A stretch of 64,000 nucleotides of DNA from Acestrorhynchus altus. Lineage: Eukaryota > Chordata > Actinopteri > Characiformes > Acestrorhynchidae. Each line of letters begins with the position of its first letter. Positions within the stretch are counted from its first letter, which is position 1. The notes under the pieces were generated by a model. The model made no database searches, had not been told where the DNA came from, and saw only the letters and a program-made list of their open reading frames with translations. Shown here one piece after another: positions 56,401 to 63,129 of this stretch. The stretch spans positions 21,841,500-21,905,499 of the forward strand of contig CM067522.1 of assembly GCA_034509495.1 (NCBI GenBank), written 5' to 3'. A program made the position numbers and the translations under genes.

Positions 56401-59267
56401 CTGTTACAACGTAACACATACAACTGAAGAAACGTCTTTTATAAAACATAATTATTAGAAATGCAATTAGGACACGCCCACATTTATTACTACCTAATGA
56501 CAAAAATTGGAATCAGGTGTAGCACAATACCTGTAAATGATTGGACCATCATTAGAGAGGCCAGATCCAAAGAGGTCTTCAGAAAGGAGGCTTCAGGAGG
56601 TTTTTTGTAGATGAGTCTGGGAAGGGATTTAAAAAAGATCTCAATTAGAAATCAGCTGTTTCACTGTCCAGAACATCATTAAGTGGAGAACAATCCTAAA
56701 ATGTTCATCGCAAAAACCTACAGGTAGTTCTCGCTATCACAGCTTCTACCGTCATAAAGAAACCAAACCAGTTTTATCTTCCTGTCAAACAACATCAGGA
56801 CAAGACTAAAGTTCTCCGGAGAACATCTAGACAAAGAGCAGGACTTCTGGAACAATGTGCTTTGGACAGATGAATCCAAGGTTGAATTATCTGACCACAA
56901 GAACCTCATAGCAGCTGTGAAGCATGGTGGTGGAAGTGTGATGGTTTGGAGCTGCTCTGCTGCAGCAGGGTGTGGAGATCTCTCCATCATAGAAACCACT
57001 ATGAGATCTTTATTGTATCAGAGGGGGTTTGAGGAGAACGGAAGAGCGTCTGTACAAAGACTGACGCTGAAACATCACAGAGCTGAAAGAATTCCGCATG
57101 GAGGAGTGGGAACGTCGTTCTTCCAGTCGATGTCAGAGACGGTAGACGGTTGTAGAAACATCTCACTGACATTATTTCAGACAAAGGAGGAGATACAGCT
57201 ATTAGGACATGTCTTATAATGATATGTTAATGGTGTCTTTATAAATGTTTCATGTAAAATGTCCCTGTTGTCCCCGTCTCTAATGCCAGGCGTGGGCTGG
57301 AGGAGTATAAACCCCCCAACACTGAGCTGCGTCTTCTGTTTGCTTGCCAGATGCAGCAGCCTGTACGAGCAGGACGAGGCAAACGTGTTCCTGGAGCCCT
57401 CAGTCATCGCCGAGACCGTTCTTCCTTACCTGCTTTGTCTCGCGAAGCGATACCCAGAATCCTCATCTCTCGCAGAGCGTCTCGATCAGTGGGCAAAGCA
57501 GAACGCAGCGCCCGTCAGAGAGAACCTCAGCATCTGCTCGAGGCTTCAGTTAGGTAATTCAATCTGACCATACATTCAGTGAACCACATCACGTACGTAG
57601 AGACTGGCCAAGCTCGTGACCAGTTAAGCTTTTTTTTTTTTCATTTTCATATATTTTGCTAATTTCTTCACTATTGCATGAATTAAATAGGCTTCATGTA
57701 TTTTTTATTGATGAATTTAATCTGATTTTTAAGACATTTTGGATCCGTCAGTTCCACTGTCAGTTCACGGGTTGAGATTTGATCACGTCTTCGAAAACGT
57801 CATCACGTCTTTTCACTTTTTCGGTCGAACACAGAGTGATTTTGTTGCTATTTTTGGCCAAAAATTTGAGGAATATTTGGTCCCTTCGTACATATAACAC
57901 CCTTTACACCATGTGAACTTAATACTGTGGGAACATTTCATACTCAGTGGTCTTTATTAGGCCTGAGAGCCAGTGTGACCCAGGTCATTTGCCTTAATTG
58001 GGCACTGCTCAATGCTCATCTGGACCTTGATTGCCCTGAGAATGACTCTCTTGTGTGTCGTCTAGGTGACACGCCGGATCCTGGTTGGTTGAGTGTGCTG
58101 ATGGAGCCGCGTTTCCACGGTGCACTTTGTGGCCTGTACGCCAGGGCTGTTTTCCTCCTGCAGCTGCTCAGAGTCTCCAAAGAGCTCAGACCCCTGCTTG
58201 ACCCCTCAACCTTTGCTAAAGACTTGCTGGATTCACACACACGGCTGAGCCAGAACGGAGTCTTCCTTTCCAGCGTCTTCGTCGACTCTGTGAGGACAGA
58301 ATGAGCTGAACTGTATGTAAGACTGGGATCAGATGTTGCAAATACAAGGTTAGATCTACAGGGTTTGATCACTTATTTTGGGTACAGATGCTTGTTTGGA
58401 TCAATATTTATTGATCTACTCATACAGAAATGGTGTCTCTCAGGACGGCGTCGGGTTTAACGCAACACGCCAGACGTCTCTGCATGGAGGTGTAGAGGTT
58501 CCTAACGGTGTCCTGTGATGATCCATCCCATGCAGCTTGAATGTTCTCACTCAGTTCTGCAGATGGTGTGGTAGGGGTGGAGTGTTGATAGAGCGTACAA
58601 TAGCGTCCCACACATTTTCAATCAGGGACAGGTCTGGAGATGAGACCGACCACGGCGTAGTATCTGTGTCTTCAAGGCGAGATCTTGAGACGGCAGCAGT
58701 GTGTGGACGAGCGTCGTCCTGTTGGAATAGAGGACCGGAGTGTGTGTTCAGAAAAGATAGAACCACTGGTTGCAGAACCTCATTAACGTAACGTTGGTCT
58801 GTTAAAGTGTCTGTAATGAAGACCGAAGGGGATCTGACATCATCATATGATGTTACACCCACACCACGACCACATGGCTCCACACACGGATTCGTTGGTC
58901 GTCTCCATGCGCAAGCAGTTCTGCAGTGAGCGTGTAAGTATTAGGCAATAACAGTAGAACAGATGTGCTTCTGAAAGGTGATCAGTGTTTCCAACCTCCT
59001 GCAGACACCGTTATGTAAGAGGCAGCCTGAAGACTGCAGTGGAGTAGGATCGTGTTACTGTGGACGCAGGCCAGAGCACAAATGGATTTGCAGCCAAGTG
59101 CCCTGCTTCTCCACAACACACTGGTCAGAGTGTGTGACCACGCCGGCCACACTGCAGAGTGCTACTTTCAGCTGCTGGGTTTCTTCCAGCCAGTCCTTTC
59201 CCAGGGAGAACGCAGGGAAATGTACGGTCTAATGCAACAGTCTGAGCACCGATCGTCAAAGGTATAA
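34476..59267 (+). CDS. thada: THADA-family protein (tRNA Nm32 methyltransferase partner), 32 coding exons
   Basis: THADA, like yeast Trm732, is a large ARM/HEAT-repeat protein with a DUF2428 region that partners FTSJ1 to 2'-O-methylate nucleotide 32 of certain tRNAs. I joined 32 exons; every junction is phase-compatible and the coding total is 5,763 bp (1,920 aa), close to human THADA. Diagnostic matches to the human protein as I remember it are the RRAAGLPMLI region, SPCWAMRNAALQLYS (about 1,173-1,187, human SPVWAVRNSSTLLFS), SSPVYAVRVMSSRALVAMIP (exon 24) and HNRVHGQLLQI. No transmembrane or signal sequence is visible. The start ATG (ACAATGG) has a strong Kozak context and an in-frame TGA 21 bp upstream. 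Weak points are intron 2 (GC donor) and the last acceptor. The N-terminal third is diverged, so a fish THADA-like paralogue is possible. Confidence 0.9.
34677..34860 (+). CDS. thada: thada coding exon 2
   Basis: This encodes RTTVKRSMERSLDEAG to SSGKIEQ. There is no GT donor in frame. The only phase-matching exit is CAG/gcaggc, a GC-AG intron; otherwise the frame stops four codons later at TGA. Confidence 0.7.
34861..35595. other. thada intron 2: unexplained sequence with a 62-aa frame
   Basis: A plus frame at 35,223-35,407 (MELNLLLHGSVADAGLPTVA...) and a 127-aa minus frame overlap. Neither shows a family I recognise. Possibly a degraded mobile or processed sequence. Confidence 0.3.
35596..35682 (+). 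CDS. thada: thada coding exon 3
   Basis: The 87-bp phase-0 exon encodes MLQHLAQANQALVSEEVQKH and ends at HQEQ before gtgagg. The acceptor is preceded by a good T-rich tract. Confidence 0.75.
35772..35799 (+). CDS. thada: thada coding exon 4 (microexon)
   Basis: The 28-bp exon VLSLKDLQI plus one base lies between ttcatttgcag and gtaagc. It is needed to bring the frame to phase 1 for exon 5. Confidence 0.65.
35859..36488 (+). mobile_element. Tc1/mariner-like element, family B, best-bounded copy
   Basis: Inverted ends GTTGCACCCAGAAGGAA and TTCCTTCTGGGTGCAAC, length about 630 bp. The C-terminal transposase remnant LFQQDDACPHTAAVSRSRLE to SPDLSLIENVW is followed by a trailing block with CCATGCAGAGACGTCTGGC. 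Lies in thada intron 4. Confidence 0.85.
36563..36711 (+). CDS. thada: thada coding exon 5
   Basis: This encodes VCMFLEDSTTGREVLRRA to LCYQTVK. The acceptor ttatcag lies about 75 bp after the end of a Tc1-like element. Confidence 0.82.
36802..36924 (+). CDS. thada: thada coding exon 6
   Basis: The 123-bp phase-0 exon VCLQVFQLLPEQVACVVFG to MDIILGE is a helical, HEAT-like composition. Confidence 0.82.
36990..37420. repeat. AGCAACC-type degenerate tandem repeat
   Basis: Many variants of CACCTTAGCAACCACCAAGC in thada intron 6; this style of repeat is common in fish. Confidence 0.85.
37490..37960 (+). pseudogene. Tc1-like element, family C copy 1
   Basis: Contains ...GCAGTGGAGGTAGTATCATAGTTTGGGCCTG (Tc1 KHGGGSVIVWA-type block) and GGGTCATGCAGAAAGACAACG (MQKDN, second catalytic Asp). 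Frames are broken. Relatives lie inverted at 46.65-47.05 and 59.79-60.1 kb. Confidence 0.65.
38026..38133 (+). CDS. thada: thada coding exon 7
   Basis: The 108-bp phase-0 exon SSNRDTRLLAGTAVAMLIS to SAWNLLQ has acceptor tttctcag and donor gtcacc. Confidence 0.78.
38873..38913. repeat. (TG)20 tract abutting thada exon 8 acceptor
   Basis: The TG repeat ends 7 bp before the AG of exon 8. Confidence 0.95.
38921..39058 (+). CDS. thada: thada coding exon 8
   Basis: The 138-bp phase-0 exon WSLTVGGLQVDCCSRGGDG to SHHNNKG. The acceptor (tgtagggcag) directly follows a (TG)20 tract in place of a normal polypyrimidine tract. Confidence 0.8.
39150..39638 (-). mobile_element. Tc1/mariner-like element, family B copy
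   Basis: Matches the 3.9-4.4 kb copy from CAGACGTCTCTGCATGGAGG to GTCTGGGTGCAACAATTTG, with the same minus-strand transposase block (broken). Confidence 0.82.
39773..39857 (+). CDS. thada: thada coding exon 9
   Basis: This encodes ECLLLDGLLPLISDLHKE to CQYHVFQ and ends in phase 1. The acceptor has a strong CT-rich tract. Confidence 0.85.
39959..40095 (+). CDS. thada: thada coding exon 10
   Basis: This encodes VFTMWLRSVKECLPEIWEV to IIWNSAESP. The acceptor gattgcag was chosen because the earlier tttccag would give an immediate in-frame stop. The upstream intron is only 101 bp. Confidence 0.82.
40255..40452 (+). CDS. thada: thada coding exon 11
   Basis: The 198-bp phase-0 exon LEGVSEAVRGTYGLFLDIYE to LLPYVGTDK aligns with the human segment around LLRLEWHIKGKYTCLGCLVE. 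Confidence 0.88.
40560..40868. mobile_element. MITE with CCCCTGATCAGGGACAG and GATTTCTCAATCAGA motifs
   Basis: Shares GAAATCTGATT/CTCAATC and TGATCAGGGGACAG with 60.08-60.24 kb, and looser similarity to 19.15-19.27 kb. The 110-aa frame across it is intronic and not a gene. Confidence 0.5.
40895..41612 (+). CDS. thada: thada coding exon 12 (largest)
   Basis: The 718-bp exon starts VLGQYPALPSHILKCLS and continues through YLLPCTLRCFPGAFDTLLPA and FRQHLQAGIRKFLVRIRDS to LEQGV, about residues 452-690. A large internal exon at this position fits the THADA architecture. The RHL/RKFLVRIRDS segment is a conserved family feature. Confidence 0.93.
41630..41890. repeat. About 47-bp tandem repeat rich in GATTGG, 5-6 units
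   Basis: Units read TGTGATTGGTCCTAATTACC...TCTGAGACCTC in thada intron 12. Each has an inverted CCAAT box. Confidence 0.85.
41985..42137 (+). CDS. thada: thada coding exon 13
   Basis: This encodes DFVDLLAQMPLFCLVPGN, the conserved KKTALLLLSAVLETC, and ends KKGQPP (phase 1). Confidence 0.88.
42218..42327 (+). CDS. thada: thada coding exon 14
   Basis: This encodes ANMAALINWAKGRGKWDFF to LEDATNE. The acceptor ctttcag follows an 80-bp intron. Confidence 0.87.
42407..42564 (+). CDS. thada: thada coding exon 15
   Basis: VREQAAELLAKFFPCLQPEV to ALMIKLLLQ ends in phase 2. VREQAAELL is a typical HEAT-repeat helix. Confidence 0.9.
42565..43387. other. thada intron 15, no feature seen
   Basis: AT-rich sequence including a short ATT repeat at about 43,091; no coding frames or clear mobile elements. 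Confidence 0.5.
43388..43542 (+). CDS. thada: thada coding exon 16
   Basis: KCVSLDGQVVGGAKQGEV to AARSSPMH. SSPMHG aligns with FPMYGR of human THADA. Confidence 0.88.
44360..44400. repeat. (TG)20 tract just upstream of thada exon 17
   Basis: The TG repeat ends 18 bp before the exon start. Confidence 0.95.
44418..44576 (+). CDS. thada: thada coding exon 17
   Basis: GVVIALQRCLLEVPGALTEA to YGDRHSEDE, phase 1 at both ends. The acceptor ggctgtag is 18 bp downstream of a (TG)20 tract. Confidence 0.88.
44965..45060 (+). mobile_element. tRNA-derived SINE head, family S copy 2
   Basis: GGCCTGGTGGTTAGGGAACC (A box) and GGTCGCTGGTTTGATTCCC (B box) at tRNA-like spacing. Confidence 0.75.
45171..45328 (+). 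CDS. thada: thada coding exon 18
   Basis: EVPPSFCDMGNAISSLIGQR to LVLTCCWVTLK corresponds to human QMVLVCCWRSMKE near the start of the DUF2428 region. Confidence 0.93.
45738..46130. mobile_element. Foldback MITE, family A copy 8
   Basis: Outer ends CACCCATCAGCAAGGACAT and GGTCATAATGTTATGG are still partly complementary. Thada intron 18. Confidence 0.8.
46226..46363 (+). CDS. thada: thada coding exon 19
   Basis: ETGICLGSLVERVLSWARWE to DIILRCRHW. The LRCRHWG junction aligns with LLQSRHRGAFE in human THADA. Confidence 0.9.
46456..46560 (+). CDS. thada: thada coding exon 20
   Basis: The 105-bp phase-0 exon GVVEGCCIGFTKFCTALLTS to GHMLQQ aligns with FELAYTGFVKLTEVL of human THADA (DUF2428). 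Confidence 0.9.
46640..47055 (-). mobile_element. Tc1-like element, family C copy 2
   Basis: GGTCGTTGTCTTGTTGCATG, GAGATTCAGCTCACAGACAG and CACCACCATGTTTCAAAG are the reverse complement of Tc1 transposase-derived blocks seen at 37.5 kb. Confidence 0.65.
47095..47280. mobile_element. MITE fragment, family D copy 2
   Basis: TTTATGTCCAAACATTTGTGG and CCAGGCGTGGACTAAAGGGG. The right end abuts thada exon 21 closely. Confidence 0.65.
47324..47524 (+). CDS. thada: thada coding exon 21
   Basis: GLNVLQSPRATSVTRRAAGL to WDQTVDLPQ. VTRRAAGLPM aligns with ATRRSAGIPF, a hallmark of THADA/DUF2428. The exon begins only about 45 bp after a MITE. Confidence 0.93.
47635..48035. mobile_element. Foldback MITE, family A copy 9
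   Basis: CCAGCCGACAGCGTCCTGTG through CTACAAGGTGGAGACACTC to GACCCACCACCCACATAAT and CACTGCAGTGCTGAG. Thada intron 21. Confidence 0.8.
48088..48238 (+). CDS. thada: thada coding exon 22
   Basis: VCAVHTLQTLVRGSSLGMNI to SSPCWAMRNAALQLY. The WAMRNAA motif (human WAVRNSS) is among the most conserved in the THADA/Trm732 family. Confidence 0.95.
48449..48686 (+). CDS. thada: thada coding exon 23
   Basis: SSLCTRMLGQRPAGEDVS, FFSYYPALQPFLQEALE to LAKLQPGAPEQT, with the last codon split CG/A. It aligns with FFSRFPELYPFLLKQLE in human THADA. Confidence 0.95.
48826..49030 (+). mobile_element. Tc1/mariner-like family B fragment
   Basis: Matches only the 3' third of the family (TGATTGAAAATGTGTGGACG to CGTTAAACCCGACGCC). 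Thada intron 23. Confidence 0.8.
49416..49655 (+). CDS. thada: thada coding exon 24
   Basis: TLSDFLCPLLQLASSPVYAV through HNRVHGQLLQIKAILV to ALHSD. SSPVYAVRVMSSRALV aligns with HSPVYHSREMAARALV, a strong family match. Confidence 0.95.
49830..50700 (+). pseudogene. Tc1 transposase pseudogene, internally deleted copy 1
   Basis: An open stretch of about 160 aa has the Tc1 catalytic start FWKSVFWTDES (first Asp) and KHGGGSVMVWSCSAAAGCG. After SIIETSMRSLLYQRGF the frame loses the second-Asp/Glu block. Upstream HTH remnants (GATGCAGATGAGTCTGAGAA) are frameshifted. Inactive; thada intron 24. Confidence 0.85.
50825..51029 (+). CDS. thada: thada coding exon 25
   Basis: SCSSSLRDVVEGLELRLWLA to RQSPHPLE. 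LRLWLATREQRCPLV aligns with AKLWLAKRQNPCLVT of human THADA. It starts about 120 bp after a Tc1 copy. Confidence 0.92.
51136..51324 (+). CDS. thada: thada coding exon 26
   Basis: The 189-bp phase-0 exon LGSAAFHQTAVHFLCEDS to KVLEREIQ has acceptor tgttcag and donor gtaaga. Confidence 0.88.
51325..52851. other. thada intron 26, no gene seen
   Basis: 1.5 kb without recognisable coding sequence. A family D-like terminus (GGACAAAAGTATTGGGACACC) lies at about 52,710. Confidence 0.5.
52852..53090 (+). CDS. thada: thada coding exon 27
   Basis: ANLKKALLDQDVEYKRAFLM to AVSLLLSQ ends in phase 2. The intron that follows is dominated by the 59-bp minisatellite. Confidence 0.9.
53270..55645. repeat. About 59-bp minisatellite, about 40 units
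   Basis: Unit: GTGTAGTTACTGAAACTGTA, TCAGAAACACAGTCCGGTAG, CCGGTATTAAAGATCAGCA. I counted 40 occurrences of the ACACAGTCC block. It fills most of thada intron 27 and ends 35 bp before exon 28. Units vary by small indels rather than by clean substitutions. Confidence 0.96.
55680..55850 (+). CDS. thada: thada coding exon 28
   Basis: SEDSSLLSHWCTLLETHRRA to RSLKALST with donor gtgggt. An earlier gtaggt within the exon (about 55,823) would break phase with exon 29 and was not used. Confidence 0.85.
56018..56284 (+). CDS. thada: thada coding exon 29
   Basis: RLISTGVHLLQDASQQVRAK through LLLRELWETEGTLEALLC to QEVKHT. DASQQVRAKAAVFAS matches EEQAVRDAATETVTT of human THADA in position and pattern. 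Confidence 0.92.
56510..57215 (+). pseudogene. Tc1 transposase pseudogene, internally deleted copy 2
   Basis: Same family as the 50-kb copy: WTDESKVE, AAVKHGGGSVMVWSCSAAAG, SIIETTMRSLLYQRGF, then the same junction sequence. It is missing a segment between DES and AAVKHGG. Thada intron 29. Confidence 0.85.
57280..57330. mobile_element. MITE fragment, family D copy 3
   Basis: TAATGCCAGGCGTGGGCTGG AGGAGTATAAACC, ending about 20 bp before thada exon 30. Confidence 0.6.
57351..57553 (+). CDS. thada: thada coding exon 30
   Basis: CSSLYEQDEANVFLEPSV to SICSRLQL. The corresponding human region is YLFEKAEVNFWAETLIF. The acceptor tgcttgccag follows a MITE fragment by about 20 bp. Confidence 0.9.
58066..58289 (+). 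CDS. thada: thada coding exon 31
   Basis: GDTPDPGWLSVLMEPRFHGA through ARAVFLLQLLRVSKELRPLL to SSVFVDS. If the gtgagg donor at 58,290 is not used, translation adds VRTE and stops at TGA 58,302-58,304. Confidence 0.88.
58425..58925 (-). mobile_element. Tc1/mariner-like element, family B copy
   Basis: The minus strand encodes FLNTHSGPLFQQDDARPH and SPDLSLIENVWDAIVRSIN in one 110-aa frame. Thada intron 31. Confidence 0.85.
59040..59267 (+). CDS. thada: thada coding exon 32 with stop
   Basis: WSRIVLLWTQARAQMDLQPS through YFQLLGFFQPVLSQGERR to EHRSSKV, TAA. The acceptor gaagactgcag is pyrimidine-poor but is the only one keeping phase 0 with a long THADA-like frame. An AATAAA (59,269-59,274) overlaps the stop region and another lies at 59,359-59,364. 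Confidence 0.78.
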   Translation, partial: WSRIVLLWTQARAQMDLQPSALLLHNTLVRVCDHAGHTAECYFQLLGFFQPVLSQGERREMYGLMQQSEHRSSKV

Positions 59268-59268
59268 A

Positions 59269-59364
59269 AATAAAGAGTGATCAGATCCTCAGGGTTATTT
59301 TTTAATTGCTGATTATGTTGTATTTGTACTGTGAACTGCTCCCATAATTTTATCAGTGAATAAA
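59269..59364 (+). terminator. thada: thada polyadenylation signals
   Basis: Two AATAAA hexamers, at 59,269-59,274 (two bases after the stop codon) and 59,359-59,364, are followed by T/G-rich sequence (attgtctttctgacg). The second is the more usable. Confidence 0.55.
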
Positions 59365-59459
59365 CGATCAAAACTTTGAAAACTATTGTCTTTCTGACGT
59401 ATTTTAAGATGAGACCATGAAATGTATTTTTTACCTAAACCTCATTTAAACCACATACC

Positions 59460-59675
59460 ACACACACCAGGGGGCAGTGAGCACACATGCCCGGAGCGGT
59501 GGGCGGTCCTATCCTCAGCATCCTCAGCACCCGGCGGTCCTATCCTCAGCACCAGCTGGGGAGTTCATTGCCTTGCTCAAGGGCACTGCAGTCATGTCCT
59601 GCCAGTTCAGGGATTCAAACCAGCGACCTTCCAGGCTGGATCCCTAACCATCAGACCACGGTTGCTCCAAATGCA
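59460..59675 (-). mobile_element. tRNA-derived SINE, family S copy 3 (inverted)
   Basis: On the minus strand the tRNA-like head (TCTGATGGTTAGGGATCC, GGTCGCTGGTTTGAATCCC) is followed by the body CCTTGAGCAAGGCAATGAAC and CCAGCTGGTGCTGAGG. A 15-bp-scale duplication of GGCGGTCCTATCCTCAGCA is inside. Confidence 0.78.
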
Positions 59676-59784
59676 CTTATCAAAGGTTAAATTCCCTGCT
59701 ATTGCCGTTCCAGTACTGTAACCCTGGCCTTTCCCAATGTTAATGTTCTATATGTAGAACTGTATTAAAGAGCTGTTACTTGGG

Positions 59785-60115
59785 TATCTTGTGTCTTGCG
59801 TAGGGTCGTTGTCTTTCTGCATGACCCACACTCTATTGAGATTCAACTCACAGACAGATGTCCTGACATTTACCTTCACAATTTGCTGCTGTAATTCAGA
59901 ATCCATTGTTCAGTCAATGATGGAAAGCCATCCTGACCTTGACGCAGCAAAAGAGGCCTCAATTATGATACGACCACCACCGTGTTTAACAGAAACAGCA
60001 CCACAACAGTTCGGAGCAGTCCTGGAAGTTGAGGTGGGACCTCCATTGTCTGGCCTCCACTTGTCTGTAAGAACTGGTTGTTCAGTTGGTCTAGAAATCT
60101 GATTGAGAAATTAAT
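59785..60115 (-). mobile_element. Tc1-like element, family C copy 3
   Basis: GGGTCGTTGTCTTTCTGCATG, GATTCAACTCACAGACAG and GACCACCACCGTGTTTAAC parallel the 46.8-kb copy. Confidence 0.65.
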
Positions 60116-60469
60116 TTTAGGTCGTTAATCAGATTTTTCACAACATAGATACACTTACTCTGATTTCCTTGGATTTTCTCAATCTGCACATGAATTCTCC
60201 CTGATGAGCTGCACCTGTCCCTGATCAGGGGACAGCTCCACCACCACCAGGAGCTCCTCACCTTCTTCTGTGAAAGATGTAAATCCATGTTTTCCTATTA
60301 TTGAATTATCCAAGTTGTCTAAAGGCTTCATTGGACTACTGCAGTTATCAGAATATTGTGAGCATGATTGCAAAAGCGCATAGTTCTCTGGTTTGGGCAA
60401 TGGATCTAAAATCAGGAACGGGTTTGGTTCCGAGAGACAGAAAAACAGCAGCTGCTTCTCAACTCCTGT

Positions 60470-61420
60470 GGCTTTGTGGTAGAATCCATGCTCTTTTAAC
60501 TCAGGAGGTTATTGGTTCAAATCCCACTCAAGAACTTTGCGTCAGTGTTTTGGCTGTGTCCAAAGACACCAGATGTAGAGGTAATGGAGAATCTGCTGGT
60601 TTTGGTTTGCATACCTCACGACAAGGTCACAAATGACAAGATCTTACAGGAGATCTTACACACAAATACACAAAAACTGATGCACCACAATGCATGAGAT
60701 TTTTATTCCAAAATGGAAATGTCTTGCAATCTCATTGCCTGGAGCTAGTCTACAACCGGTCCAGAAATGAAACCTGAGACATCAGTGATCACCACCAGTC
60801 ACAAATCTTGGTAGAAGACACTTAAAACGTGAGCAGAGACAAACTGGACATATCAACTCCAAAGAAGAGAAGCTTTTGTCTCACTGGTAGAAACTGGGCC
60901 TTTGAGATCTTGTCCACAGTGCAATGCTTTATTCACAAAGTCTAGCAGTAAACATGTTTTGAAGGAAGTTGGTCTAAAGATTCCACCTTGGGTGGAATAG
61001 GCTTTCAAACCTCCCTGCTTCAACAGATCCTGGAGTAGGACACTCCAGAGGAGGGGCCAGTGATCCTGAGCCTGCATAGGAAGCTGGCACTCCAGGACAA
61101 GGGTCATGCAGCCCTGTTCTAGAGTATGAGCAGAATCATGGTCTGGGAATCCCAAGGTCAAATATCTCAACCACATGACACACCAGCTGATGGTTAGGTG
61201 GTATAACCCAGGCTTCTGTAAGTGAGTGGTTGTTGGTTCAAGCCTTGGTTTTAGGTTTTACATGGAGTTACTGAACATACGAACGACAAAAGCCCCAAAA
61301 AAGAACCACTAGCTATAAGATCCTGTGGCTCACTGGTAGATGCCATGCCTCCATGGTCAGGAGGTCATCAGTTCAAGCACTGGTCAGGATCTCAAGATTA
61401 CAGTTGTGAGACCAGGATTC
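60470..61420 (+). mobile_element. Cluster of tRNA-like SINE heads
   Basis: Three tRNA-like modules with recognisable A/B boxes: about 60,472 (TGGCTTTGTGGTAGAATCC / GGTTCAAATCCC), about 61,195 (GGTTAGGTGGTATAACCCA / GGTTCAAGCCTTGG) and about 61,326 (TGGCTCACTGGTAGATGCC / AGTTCAAGCACTGG). None has an intact tRNA fold, so they are SINE-derived or pseudo-tRNA. Confidence 0.55.
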
Positions 61421-61654
61421 TCTGAGTGAAACCCAGGAAGGGGAGAAACATCTGGCCCTCCCCCCCTGGGGCCTCCTGAGAGATGACCTACAGGGGTTAT
61501 GAAGCTGGGAGCAAAGGGTTTGACTTAGTTTTGAAACCAGAGGCTGCAGTTTAAAACTATCACCCACACTTTTGGGTTCCACCTTGAAGGAAGGGTGCCC
61601 TGCCTTGCTTACTCCATCTGTCCCCCTCACCAACCTACCATCTCCAGCTACCAC

Positions 61655-61745
61655 ACACCAAGCAAGGCAGAGACAAGGCCAGATTTGAACCAGCAACCTC
61701 ATGGTCACAAGGCAAGGCTTTTCCCACAAAGCCACCAAGTCTCAC
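61655..61745 (-). mobile_element. tRNA-like SINE head (inverted)
   Basis: The minus strand reads GACTTGGTGGCTTTGTGGG followed by CATGAGGTTGCTGGTTCAAA, A and B boxes like those of the cluster just upstream. Confidence 0.55.
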
Positions 61746-61984
61746 CTTCAGTGTGCTTTTTTGGGGGATTTATCCTGAACAATAAAAGATGACCAACAAC
61801 TTAATCAGCAGTCAATGACGTGTAAGGCTATGCTCACATTACCAGGCTGAAGGGACTCCAATCCAATTTTTACCTTGACTCGGTCATGCAGATGTTCTCC
61901 TTTACAACATCAGGAGAATTGGACCTTTTCTGTCTAGAGAGGAGTTCAGGTGCTTGTTCAGTCTCTTGCCATTTCAAGACTAGA

Positions 61985-62245
61985 ACTGCAGCTCCCTTCT
62001 AGCTGACAATCCTATGCGACCATCAGACCCTTCAACTCATCCAGAATGCTGCGTTCCCTTCATTGGCTTCCTGTAGCTGAACATCACATTCAGAACCCTG
62101 ATGCTGTCCTACAAAGCCAAAAATGGACCAGCACCTCCGTACTTGATGGCAATGGTCAAAACTCCAAAAGCCATTTGAGCTTCCAGTACAGCACAGCTTG
62201 AACCACTGTCCCTCAAAACGCAAGGAAAACATGCATCCAGAGTCT
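61985..62245 (+). mobile_element. LINE 3' fragment (L2/Rex-type reverse transcriptase C-terminus)
   Basis: LRSLHWLPVAEHHIQ in one frame continues, after a frameshift, as TLMLSYKAKNGPAPPYLMAM. This is the signature C-terminal segment of fish L2-like non-LTR reverse transcriptases. Truncated and frameshifted. Confidence 0.75.
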
Positions 62246-62254
62246 TTTTGATTG

Positions 62255-62645
62255 TTGGTTGAACAGCTTGGTAATGCTGGTCATGCTGGTCCAACAGCTT
62301 AGTCCTTAGAGTCATGCTGGTCAGACAGCTTGGTCTTGTTACTTGGGCTGGTAATGCTGACCAAACAGGTTGGTCTTATTGGTCATGCTGGTTGGAAATC
62401 TTGGTGATGCTGGTCGTGCTGGTCTTGGTCGAGCATGGTCTTGTTGCTCATGCTGGTCATGCTGGTCAAACAGCTTGGTCTTGTTGCTCATGCTGGTCAT
62501 GTTGACCGAACAGGTTGGTCTTATTGGTCATACAGGTTGAAAAGCTTGGTGATGCTGGTTGTGCTGGATGGTCAAGCCTGGTCATATTGGTTGACTCACT
62601 TGGTCAGTTTGATCATGCTTGTAGATCAATAAACCATCAAATTCA
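62255..62645. repeat. ATGCTGGTC-type minisatellite
   Basis: Irregular repeats of TCATGCTGGTCAAACAGCTTGGTCTTGTT, a common fish low-complexity repeat. Confidence 0.9.
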
Positions 62646-63129
62646 AACGAGAACCAAGATGCTCAACAAGCTTAACCAGTTTAACCAGAGTAACCACAAG
62701 CTGTCTCTTTCAGCAGGGTGGAGGAAGGAGGATGGAGGCAGTGGTAAAAGGCCACTGGTGTTGCTCTTTAATACTCTGACATGCTTTGATAATTTTGGTG
62801 AACAGCAAGTCAGAGGACAGAGGTCTTTGTGATACATCTCAATAAGTATCACACCATGTTCCCAGCAGTCAGGTGCAGTCTGCAGTGCAGGACATTCTGA
62901 GATGTTTGGTGTGGTTTGTCTTTGGAAGGAAATGGACAAATCGAATGTGTTGTACGCAGGAGCTCTCGAGCTGCAGATTTGATTTGTGGGTTTTATAACA
63001 TTAAGCCTGATGGCGAACTGTGAACAGAGCTGTGGTGTGTGGCTGAGCTTTCAGAGTGCTCTCGCACACTCGCGCTTTCTCTCCCAGACCGGTTTTAACT
63101 GCCCAATACCAGGCCACAACATCTCTGCT

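Noticed and set aside
60470..61745. Functional tRNA genes
   Set aside because: A and B boxes are present but acceptor and anticodon stems do not pair convincingly; SINE origin is more likely.
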